Below are positions 1 through 6,319 of a stretch of DNA of 9,561 bases, in pieces. Where the stretch lies: contig MFXA01000019.1 in NCBI GenBank assembly GCA_001787455.1, positions 1 to 9,561 of the forward strand, given 5' to 3'. A program made the translations under genes and the position numbers. The notes beneath the pieces are model-generated. The model ran no database searches. It was not told the DNA's origin and saw nothing but the letters and a program-made list of their open reading frames with translations. This DNA is from Candidatus Peregrinibacteria bacterium RIFCSPLOWO2_01_FULL_39_12. GTDB lineage: Bacteria; Patescibacteriota; Gracilibacteria; UBA1369; LOWO2-01-FULL-3. The number at the start of each line of letters is the position of its first letter. Positions within the stretch are counted from its first letter, which is position 1.

Positions 1-16
1 TGGGCATTGAAAAGTT

Positions 17-34
17 GGTTAAACTAGTTTAACC
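17..34. repeat. 18-bp perfect palindrome
   Basis: GGTTAAACTAGTTTAACC reads the same on both strands with no central loop. It lies in the 132-base stretch left of the terminator of the minus-strand peptidase gene. No T-run follows on either strand, so it is not an obvious terminator; a dimeric protein-binding site is possible. Two plus-strand frames entering from the left edge end inside it (stops TAG at 25-27 and TAA at 30-32), so it could overlap the 3' end of an off-window gene. Too little sequence is present to decide. Confidence 0.4.
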
Positions 35-127
35 TTACATCGTTCGCTTCCATTAGGGCAAATTCTTACTTTTCACCCGCCCAAAATGGGACGGTATCCA
101 GGCAGGAGCGATGGATAAGAACAGCTT

Positions 128-164
128 ATAAAATATGTGTTTTTGCGTACGCAAAAACACATAT
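128..164 (-). terminator. Palindromic intrinsic terminator of the peptidase gene
   Basis: Positions 133-164 form a perfect 32-bp inverted repeat centred on GTAC (arms ATATGTGTTTTTGCGT and its complement). It starts 11 bases beyond the TAG stop of the minus-strand gene. Read leftward, the hairpin is followed by TTTTAT, giving the stem plus short U-tract of a Rho-independent terminator. Because it is symmetric and A/T rich at both arms, it may also act on transcripts arriving from the left. Confidence 0.65.
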
Positions 165-174
165 GACTAAAGTT

Positions 175-1605
175 CTATAATGCTTGTTGGAAGGTATCAA
201 TATCTTGATATCCTTCCTGATGAAGCGCTACTTCGGCGACTCTTAATGCACCATACTTTTCAACAGCTTTTGTTAATACGTCATGTCCAACTGCGTATCC
301 GGGGGCATACATGCTTCCGAGAATCGGATGTTTTGACCATGCTACTAACTTACGAACATATAAATCCGATTGTACGCAATCTCTCGCAAGATATTCTTTA
401 ACAGCATCAAGCGATTGACCGTCGCGCTGGAGTAAAATCGGACCATTGTGTTTACCTGCGTCTACCAATCTATCAATGGCGAACTCTACCGCGTGTTCGG
501 ATCCCAAAGCATCAATAACCGCTTGTTCAGATCCTCCAAATGCCATTGCTAAAGCTTTTTGCGCCCAGCCTTCACGGACAACGGTTTCTGTAGTACACAT
601 GGTGTGAGCAACTGCTTCCAAGCCGAGTTTTTTGCAGCGCCATCCAATATCTGCTGCTACAGAATCAACGTAATGTCCCGGCTTCATTTCATGAGAACAG
701 ATATGCCAGAGTGCCGGACGTGTTATAGGATGGCCGGCATTAAATTCAACTAAATCTCTAAAAGCTGGTTTCCCATCTGAAGTTAATCCGCCTAAATAAC
801 AACTGGAACCGCTAATATGGCTATCGGGCTTATTGAAAGCTTCGAACTTTAAACCATCAAATGCCACATCTTCCAAATGTTCATCGGCATGACCATCGAA
901 TCTGAAATGTAATTTTCTAAAAATATTTATGCGAATTTGATCCATTAATTCTTTATTTACTCTTGCTACTTCCTGTTCAAATTGTTCAGGAGAAACGATA
1001 CCTACTTGATGCGTATATGCGGCCGTTGTCTCTCTTAAATCCCGACTGGTTGTTACTTCCAATCCAACGCTTGCAAGTGTAGCTCTGAGATGTTCACGTA
1101 ATTCAGCAGGATCAATTAATTCAGGCGCTCTGCGGGTTGCTACTATGTAACGTTCCTCAAAAGAAGGTGCTAGAATTTTCTTGTTGGCTTTTGACGCAGC
1201 GAGATGTGCCATTACATCAAAACATCTTCCCATATTTGCTACAAAATGTCTGCGTAATTGCGGGATTTCTTGTCCCAATGTTGCATCTAAGCGTTCTGGA
1301 ATATCTAATAAATCATATTTTCCCACGATGCTGTTAATTAGTTCTGCCCGGTCTTCAGCGGACAATTTCCCGTCATCATTATCTGATTTTGTATTATCCT
1401 CTCTTAAAGCTATAACCTGAGGATCACTATAGGCCGGAGGAAGTTGTACTTCGGTCGTGGGATCAGGATATGTATCTGCAATAAAGTGAGCATTCGCACC
1501 AGGAATTCCCACATCGCCGCCCCATAAAGTATCAACAAGAATTAAATCGTTCGCGTATTCTGTTTCAAAACCGGCTTCCAAAGGTCGTGGTTGAAAAATT
1601 TCCAT
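175..1605 (-). CDS. DUF885-like HExxxGH zinc metallopeptidase (putative)
   Basis: A 476-aa protein starting at ATG (1603-1605) and ending at TAG. Residues 305-311 read HEMKPGH, an HExxxGH zinc-site pattern, followed about 34 residues later by REGWAQKAL (344-352). The pairing of 'HE..PGHxxx' with a downstream 'EGWAxxA' is the signature of the DUF885 family in the peptidase MA clan: the two histidines and a later glutamate (probably E345) would bind zinc, and E306 would activate water. No signal peptide or membrane segment is visible, so a cytosolic peptidase is expected; the substrate is unknown. Residues 74-85 (NDDGKLSAED core) resemble a degenerate EF-hand or dockerin calcium loop, which is odd in the middle of this family and may be coincidental. 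The start has no Shine-Dalgarno. The gene stands alone, with a terminator immediately downstream and an inverted-repeat-rich region upstream. Family call by motif only; overall similarity to DUF885 is not verified. Confidence 0.6.
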   Translation of the reverse strand: MEIFQPRPLEAGFETEYANDLILVDTLWGGDVGIPGANAHFIADTYPDPTTEVQLPPAYSDPQVIALREDNTKSDNDDGKLSAEDRAELINSIVGKYDLLDIPERLDATLGQEIPQLRRHFVANMGRCFDVMAHLAASKANKKILAPSFEERYIVATRRAPELIDPAELREHLRATLASVGLEVTTSRDLRETTAAYTHQVGIVSPEQFEQEVARVNKELMDQIRINIFRKLHFRFDGHADEHLEDVAFDGLKFEAFNKPDSHISGSSCYLGGLTSDGKPAFRDLVEFNAGHPITRPALWHICSHEMKPGHYVDSVAADIGWRCKKLGLEAVAHTMCTTETVVREGWAQKALAMAFGGSEQAVIDALGSEHAVEFAIDRLVDAGKHNGPILLQRDGQSLDAVKEYLARDCVQSDLYVRKLVAWSKHPILGSMYAPGYAVGHDVLTKAVEKYGALRVAEVALHQEGYQDIDTFQQAL

Positions 1606-1631
1606 ATTTTTGGTTTAAAAATAAAAAGGAG

Positions 1632-1669
1632 TTGATTGTACATGAAAACTGAAAATGTCTTACAATCAA
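1632..1669. repeat. Inverted repeat upstream of the peptidase gene (possible operator)
   Basis: TTGATTGTA (1632-1640) and its exact complement TACAATCAA (1661-1669) flank a 20-nt spacer; an inner CAT/ATG pair (1641-1643 and 1655-1657) could extend the stem. On the minus strand the repeat carries a plausible weak promoter for the peptidase gene: TTGTAA as -35 and TACAAT as -10, 19 nt apart and about 30 nt before the ATG. A repressor binding both arms would cover that promoter. The regulatory role is inference; the repeat is directly visible. Confidence 0.4.
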
Positions 1670-1673
1670 ATCT

Positions 1674-1748
1674 CTTGACGGGGTGGGTGGTTTAGGATGG
1701 AATCATTTATCCTGTCAGGGACATCACATGTTTTCCCTCCAAGTCAAG
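1674..1748. repeat. Nested inverted repeats, possible structured RNA or mobile-element remnant
   Basis: CTTGAC (1674-1679) pairs with GTCAAG (1743-1748). The stem continues inward with GG/CC (1682-1683/1739-1740) and GGG/CCC (1685-1687/1735-1737), separated by small mismatches. Inside are a hairpin AGGAT/ATCCT (1694-1698/1709-1713) and an ACAT/ATGT hairpin (1721-1724/1728-1731). AGGGA (1717-1721) can also pair with TCCCT (1734-1738), competing with the outer stem. No coding frame explains the segment and I do not recognise a known riboswitch family. Confidence 0.35.
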
Positions 1749-1798
1749 CTTATATTTGGTGTCAGAGAAGGTTTTGAGAAGTTTTTTTGCATAATTTT

Positions 1799-1807
1799 TG
1801 TTATAAT
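1799..1807 (+). promoter_or_regulatory. Extended -10 promoter of the small membrane protein gene
   Basis: TGTTATAAT is a consensus extended -10 element (TGn before TATAAT, hexamer at 1802-1807). No good -35 hexamer sits 16-18 nt upstream, which is common for extended -10 promoters. Transcription would begin near 1813-1814, about 15 nt before the ATG at 1829. This argues against the in-frame ATG at 1787, which lies upstream of the promoter. Confidence 0.6.
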
Positions 1808-1828
1808 ATACAGATAAACTATAAATAT

Positions 1829-2068
1829 ATGGATAAGTTTTTAGCTGTTATTGTGGGGATGCCTTTGGCCTTTGTTATCCTATACTACAGGAGGGCTATT
1901 AAGGAATTTATTGGTGATGTCAGTTTTGCGGAGCAGTATCTTGGGATGGGCGGCACGAATACTTTAATTATAATTATCGGTTTTCTTGTTTTTATAGGTT
2001 CTCTGATGTATGCGCTTGGAACTTTGCAGTCCTTGACGGATGCTACTTTAGGTAGGTTTTTCAAATAA
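1829..2068 (+). CDS. Small two-helix membrane protein of unknown function
   Basis: I chose the ATG at 1829 (79 aa, MDKFLAVIVG...) over the in-frame ATG at 1787 because the extended -10 element at 1799-1807 would place the transcript start after the earlier codon. The protein has two hydrophobic segments: residues about 4-20 (FLAVIVGMPLAFVILYY) and about 47-66 (NTLIIIIGFLVFIGSLMYAL). They are joined by a polar linker with basic and acidic residues (RRAIKEFIGD), and a short amphipathic tail ends in GRFFK. It is therefore probably an inner-membrane helical hairpin protein. I do not recognise a named family. There is no Shine-Dalgarno; the leader is short and A/T rich. It is monocistronic, followed after 33 nt by the promoter of the rRNA leader on the same strand, with no clear terminator between. 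Confidence 0.6.
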   Translation: MDKFLAVIVGMPLAFVILYYRRAIKEFIGDVSFAEQYLGMGGTNTLIIIIGFLVFIGSLMYALGTLQSLTDATLGRFFK

Positions 2069-2101
2069 TATTTAAGATATAAAAATTGATTAAAAATTCT
2101 G

Positions 2102-2129
2102 TTGACTTTGGAAATTGTTGTAATATAAT
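2102..2129 (+). promoter_or_regulatory. Strong sigma70-type promoter upstream of the 23S leader
   Basis: TTGACT (2102-2107) and TATAAT (2124-2129) are separated by 16 nt, the best match to the sigma70/sigmaA consensus in the window. Initiation is predicted near 2135-2136, exactly where a 5' hairpin of the transcript begins (2136-2179). It faces the 23S gene about 240 nt downstream, with an intrinsic terminator between. Confidence 0.75.
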
Positions 2130-2135
2130 CGGTAG

Positions 2136-2275
2136 GCATTTGGGAGCTTTTTATAAGATATTTTTCCCGTCAAATATGCAAAAAAATTGTTACGTACCCT
2201 TGAGGTTAATGACATGAAATTGTTTCGAGAAGTCTTTAGCTTTAAGGGTGTGTAACAGAATACACACCCTTTTTT
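2136..2275 (+). ncRNA. Structured leader or small RNA with alternative terminator/antiterminator pairing
   Basis: The predicted transcript from 2136 first forms a hairpin (GC and ATTTG at 2136-2142 with CAAAT and GC at 2171-2179). It then contains segment A (2187-2201), which pairs over 15 contiguous bases, including three G-U pairs, with segment B (2244-2258). Segment B also contains the 5' arm of the intrinsic terminator stem. A-B pairing and the terminator stem are mutually exclusive, the arrangement expected of an attenuator. The loop between A and B holds AGTCTTTAGC (2231-2240), which resembles the TCTTTA core of an rRNA boxA antitermination site. It could alternatively be an independent small RNA of about 140 nt. 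No Rfam family is recognised. Structure is seen in the sequence; regulation of 23S is inference. Confidence 0.45.
2244..2275 (+). terminator. Intrinsic terminator in front of the 23S gene
   Basis: AAGGGTGTGT (2244-2253) and ACACACCCTT (2262-2271) form a perfect 10-bp stem with an 8-nt loop. The stem's last two T residues run into a T-tract, TTTTTT at 2270-2275. It lies about 95 nt upstream of mature 23S, so transcription from the 2102 promoter must read through or be antiterminated to reach the rRNA, unless a second promoter serves 23S. Confidence 0.8.
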
Positions 2276-2300
2276 GTTCCTTAAAAATCAGAGAGTTTTA

Positions 2301-2306
2301 TATAAT
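2301..2306 (+). promoter_or_regulatory. Possible second -10 element directly before the 23S processing stem
   Basis: TATAAT at 2301-2306 would start transcription near 2312, just ahead of the first base of the long processing stem (2318). No convincing -35 hexamer lies 16-18 nt upstream, and the surrounding sequence is A/T rich, so this may be chance. If real, it would let 23S-5S be transcribed independently of the upstream terminator. Confidence 0.3.
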
Positions 2307-2317
2307 AATAAGAAATT

Positions 2318-2360
2318 AAATTTCTTTTACCAATTACTAGTTAAAGTAATTGGTTTTCTG
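2318..2360 (+). other. 5' strand of the pre-23S processing stem
   Basis: This segment pairs with 6124-6164 across the whole 23S gene. About 41 base pairs form with a single bulged T and five G-U wobbles and no other mismatch. Inward, AATT and CGAAACAA (2362-2373) continue the pairing with 6111-6122 into helix 1 of mature 23S. This is the arrangement cut by RNase III (or Mini-III) when 23S is released from its precursor. Confidence 0.8.
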
Positions 2361-2853
2361 CAATTTCGAAACAAGTTACTTAAAAGCAGAAAGTGGATGC
2401 CTCGACTTCAAACTCCGACGAAGGACGTAGCTAGTTGCGATAAGCTTCGGTGAGCCGCTAAGCAGGCAATGACCCGGAGATTTCCGAATAGGGTAACCTT
2501 TAGTCAGTCATGTGACTAAATAATATGCAAAATTCATATGCATATTAAGGCGACCTAGCGAACTGAAACATCTTAGTACCTAGGGAGGAGAAATCAATAG
2601 AGATTCCCTTAGTAGTGGCGAGCGAACAGGGAACAGCCTAAACCCTGCCATACGTGGCAGGGGGTTGCAGGACCTCAATATGAACTTTATTTCTGTTAGC
2701 CAAAGCATCTGGAAAGTTGCACCATAGAGGGTAATAGTCCCGTCGGCGAAAACAGGGTAAAGTTCTAGAGTGTTCCTAAGTAAGGTCGGACACGTGTAAT
2801 CCGGCCCGAATCTGGGAGGACCATCTTCCAAGGCTAAATAGGTTTGAAGATCA

Positions 2854-2888
<35 letters not shown>

Positions 2889-3462
2889 CACCCCGGTGAG
2901 GGGGATGAAATAGAACCTGAAACTTTTTGCTTACAAAGAATCGGAGCTTGGCGCAAGCCTTGTGACGATGTACTTATTGGAGAATGGGCCAACGAGTTAA
3001 CTGTACGGCGCGTTAGGTTAAGGGAATTATACCCGAAGCCATAGTGAAAGCGAGGGTGAATAACCCGTTAAGTGTCGTGCATTAGACCCGAAACTGAATG
3101 ATCTATCCATGGCCAGGTTGAAGGTTGCCGAGAGGCGACTGGAGGACCGAACCAACCAGTGCTGCAAAACTGGTGGATGAGCTGTGGATAGCGGCGAAAA
3201 ACCAAACGAATTCAGAGATAGCTGGTTCTCCTCGATATAGCTTTAGGGCTAGCCTTGTACTAATTTCAGCAGGGGTAGAGCTCTATTTAGGCTAGGGGAC
3301 GAAATAAGTCTACCAAACCTAGATAAACTTCAAATACTGCTAAAAAATTCTACAGGAGTCGGACTATGACAGCTAAGTGCCGTAGTCGTGAGGGTAACAG
3401 CCCAGATCACCATCTAAGGTCCCTAATAAAGTCTAAGTGGAAAAGGATGTAAAATTGCGTAT

Positions 3463-3493
<31 letters not shown>

Positions 3494-4375
3494 TCCTTTA
3501 AAGAGTGCGTAACAGCTCACTGGTCTATGTGATTTTGCGCCGAAAATATAACGGGGCTCAAGGCTTTAACCGAAGATGTGAATGGCTCAGCATTCGTGCT
3601 GGGTCGTGGTAGAGGAGCGTTCCTGTCAGCGTCGAAGCTTCGTCGTTAGGCGGAGTGGAGCGTCAGGAAGTGAGAATGTTGGCATAAGTAACGTGTATGT
3701 CAGATGAAAAATCTGACCACCGAAAACCCAAGGTTTCCCAAGCAACGTTAATCGGCTTGGGGTTAGTCGATCCTAAGGCGAGACCGAAAGGTGTAGTCGA
3801 TGGATAACAGGTTAATATTCCTGTACAATTTAATTTTCGACAGAGCAATACTTGAGGGACATGAAACTAACTTTTGATGGCTTCGGCTTGATAAAGAAGG
3901 TTTTGTAGACTGATAGTGGCGCTAGCTAAGGGGGGACGCAGCAGGATATCTGGAGCGTGTTAACGAATTCACGTGCAAATTGTTAGTCTATGTTCTACAC
4001 AGGAAAATCCGGTAGGATTCGCGAGCAATGATGCAAAATGTCCGGCCTTTGGCTGGATGATTCCAGAGAGTTCAGCTGTCAAGAAAATCCTCGTAGCGAG
4101 ACAATTAAATTTTCGTACCGCAAACCAACGCAGGTGGGTGCCCTTAGTACGGGAAGGTGATCGAGAAAACTATTGCTAAGGAACTCGGCAAAACAACAGG
4201 TGTAACTTCGGGATAAACCTTCCCTCTCTTTTAGAGAGGGCGCAGCGAAAGACTTCATGCAACTGTTTATCAAAAACACAGGTCTCTGCAAACCCTTACG
4301 GGGATGTATAGGGACTGACGCCTGCCCAGTGCCAGAAGGTCACGAGGAGGGGTGTATGCTCTGAATCTAAGCCCT

Positions 4376-4450
<75 letters not shown>

Positions 4451-4717
4451 TGGCGTAATGATGTGAAGACTGTCTCGGCAATAGACTCGGTGAAATTGCA
4501 GAACTGGTAAAAATGCCAGTTAATCATGGAAAGACGAAAAGACCCCGTGCAGCTTTACTATAGCTTGACATTGGTTCTGTGTACAACTTGCGCAGGATAG
4601 GTGGGAGACTTCGAAGCTTTGTCTTTGGACAGAGTGGAGTCGCCGTTGAGATACCACCCTTGTTGTACTTAGGATCTAACTTATAACCGTAATCCGGTTT
4701 AAGGACAGTGTTTGGTA

Positions 4718-4763
<46 letters not shown>

Positions 4764-5073
4764 GCAATGGTTCCCTAGGCCTGGATGGAAATCAGGCTTA
4801 TAGTGTAATCGCACAAGGGAGCTTAACTGCGAGACTTACAAGTCGAGCAGATGCGAAAGCAGGTGATAATGATCCGATAGTGGCATGTGGGTGCGCTATC
4901 GCTCAACGGATAAAAGTTACGCCGGGGATAACAGGCTTATAGCTTCCAAGAGTTCATATCGACGAAGCTGTTTGGCACCTCGATGTCGGCCCGTCCTATC
5001 CTGGAGCTGGAGAAGGTTCCAAGGGTTTGGCTGTTCGCCAATTAAAAGGGTACGCGAGCTGGGTTCAGAACGT

Positions 5074-5823
5074 AAATAACATTGCGTTCTATCCGAGTAA
5101 TCGGATACAATAAATCTGACTAAAATCGGTGAAACCCTCTTTCAGTTTCGAACGCTGAAAAGGGTAACCCCGAGGGTAAGCCAAAATTATTGTGATTGAT
5201 AAAGAATTAGCTTATATTGCAGGTTTTCTTGATGGAGATGGATGTATAATGCTTCAATTGGTATATAGACATGATTATGTCTTGGGATATCAGATACGAG
5301 CAAGTATTGTCTTCTATCAAAAACAGCAAAATAAGTTTTTTCTGGAGTGGTTAAAAAATAAATTTAATAATTATGGATATATTCGCAACAGACCTGATAA
5401 TATGAGTGAATATACCATTGTCGGAATGAAGCAAGTGTCTGAAATATTAAATCTATTAAACCCATTTCTTATTCTTAAAAAGCGACAAGCTGAAATTGCT
5501 TTGTCTGTCATTCGAAAAATGCCAGGAAAGGGTAAAAAAATGAATGCGGACTTGTTGCTTGGTTTGGCTCGAGAAGTAGATAAATTTTCTTATTTGAATT
5601 ATTCAAAGAAGAGAACAAATACTTCCGTCAAAGTTAAAGAATTTTTACAATTACATAATGTTGGATCCCGTAGAGACTGATCCCTAGGCTTGGTTTAGTC
5701 GCCAAGAGTAAGGTGAGAATATTTTTTATTAAGAATATTCATATGTCAGCTCCTAGATTAGTTAATGACTTTGATCTAGGATGAAGGTATAGTCCATGCC
5801 TTTAGAAATAAAGGATTAGCATG
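5074..5823 (+). mobile_element. Group I self-splicing intron in 23S at E. coli position 2593
   Basis: Exon 1 ends ...AGAACGT (5073) and exon 2 begins CGTGAGACAG (5824), restoring the universal sequence. The exon AGAACGT (5067-5073) pairs with the internal guide GCGTTCT (5084-5090), giving P1 with the conserved U-G at the splice site. The intron ends in G (5823). P2 is TATCCGA/TCGGATA (5090-5107) with a GTAA tetraloop. P3 is GACTAAA (5118-5124) with TTTAGTC (5694-5700). P4 is GGT/GCC (5128-5130/5180-5182) and P5 is CCCTC/GAGGG (5135-5139/5172-5176). P7 is GACT (5675-5678) with AGTC (5791-5794). A P8-like stem lies at 5717-5740 and an extra stem at 5751-5781. P9 is CCTTTA-GAAA-TAAAGG (5799-5814), with CATGC/GCATG closing it. 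The endonuclease gene lies between P4/P5 and P7, i.e. in the P6 region, as in the Chlamydomonas chloroplast LSU intron. The 750-nt unit should splice by two guanosine-initiated transesterifications. Confidence 0.93.
5192..5680 (+). CDS. I-CreI-like LAGLIDADG homing endonuclease (intron-encoded)
   Basis: A 162-aa single-motif LAGLIDADG protein, nearly the length of I-CreI (163 aa), expected to act as a homodimer. The motif LAYIAGFLDGDG spans residues 6-17; D16 matches the metal-binding Asp20 of I-CreI. FYQKQQNKFFL (41-51) aligns with the I-CreI segment around Gln47: Q43 matches Gln47, but N47 replaces Arg51. NPFLILKKRQA (90-100) matches QPFLKLKQKQA, with K96 at the Lys98 position. By homology it would cut intronless 23S genes at the exon junction CAGAACGTCGTGAGACAG and so drive intron homing. 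The start is GTG (no suitable ATG lies near); a GAGGG (5172-5176) is 15 nt upstream but also forms P5. The TGA stop overlaps the 5' strand of P7, so gene and ribozyme core share bases. Expression is probably from unspliced precursor or excised intron. Confidence 0.92.
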   Translation: MIDKELAYIAGFLDGDGCIMLQLVYRHDYVLGYQIRASIVFYQKQQNKFFLEWLKNKFNNYGYIRNRPDNMSEYTIVGMKQVSEILNLLNPFLILKKRQAEIALSVIRKMPGKGKKMNADLLLGLAREVDKFSYLNYSKKRTNTSVKVKEFLQLHNVGSRRD

Positions 5824-5875
5824 CGTGAGACAGTTCGGTCTATATCTTCCATGATCGTTGGATTCTTGAAGGGAT

Positions 5876-5907
<32 letters not shown>

Positions 5908-5963
5908 GAACCTCTAGTGTATCTGTTGTCGCGTCAGCGGCATGGCAGAGTAGCTAGGTTCGG

Positions 5964-5995
<32 letters not shown>

Positions 5996-6123
5996 ACCAT
6001 CCCCAAGATTAGGAATCCTTATAGCCTCCCCGTAGACTACGGGGTTGATAGGCTGCAGATGTAAGCACGGTGACGTGTTGAGTCGAGCAGTACTAATAGG
6101 CGATTATATTTGTTTCGTAATTC

Positions 6124-6164
6124 AGGAAACCATTACTTTGACTGGTGATTGGTGAAAGAAATTT
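6124..6164 (+). other. 3' strand of the pre-23S processing stem
   Basis: Complementary to 2318-2360 across the whole 23S gene, as described for the 5' strand. It starts 6 nt after the mature 23S end and leaves about 29 nt before 5S. No tRNA is encoded in this 23S-5S spacer. Confidence 0.8.
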
Positions 6165-6193
6165 TTCATTATTTGTTTTTTGATAAAAGCTAT

Positions 6194-6312
6194 TATCTTG
6201 GCAATTTTAGAGACGGGGGTACACCTGTTCCCATCCCGAACACAGCAGTTAAGCTCGTCTTCGCCGATGTTACTATGGTTTGTCCATGGGAAAGTAGGAC
6301 GTTGCCAAGATA
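6194..6312 (+). rRNA. rrf: 5S ribosomal RNA
   Basis: About 119 nt carrying the 5S landmarks CACCTGTTCCCATCCCGAAC (loop B/helix III region), CAGTTAAGCTC, CGCCGATG and AAGTAGGACG. The terminal helix is unusually easy to see: ATTATCTTGGCAA (6192-6204) and TTGCCAAGATAAT (6302-6314) are exact complements over 13 bp, slightly beyond the usual mature ends. It is cotranscribed with 23S from the same strand. The TTTTT run at 6317-6321 directly after the terminal helix may serve as the operon terminator. Confidence 0.95.
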
Positions 6313-6319
6313 ATGGTTT

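Noticed and set aside
180..1420. Plus-strand frames opposite the peptidase gene
   Set aside because: They are antisense shadows of a motif-bearing coding sequence.
1787..1828. Upstream in-frame ATG extending the small membrane protein to 93 residues
   Set aside because: The extended -10 promoter (1799-1807) lies inside this extension, so the codon would not be transcribed; the added residues also do not fit the hydrophobic hairpin.
3830..4115. A second intron or intervening sequence in 23S, suggested by extra length near the domain III/IV border
   Set aside because: The excess is only about 60 nt, the flanking conserved blocks are continuous, and no P1-like guide or terminal G signature is seen; ordinary helix length variation explains it.
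5678..5680. UGA recoded as glycine (as in some candidate phyla), extending the endonuclease
   Set aside because: The protein already has I-CreI length at this TGA, and the following codons fall in the ribozyme core.
6118..6193. Possible tRNA in the 23S-5S spacer or elsewhere in the window
   Set aside because: No cloverleaf or TTCRA T-loop motif in the right spacing was found; the spacer is accounted for by the processing stem and A/T-rich sequence.
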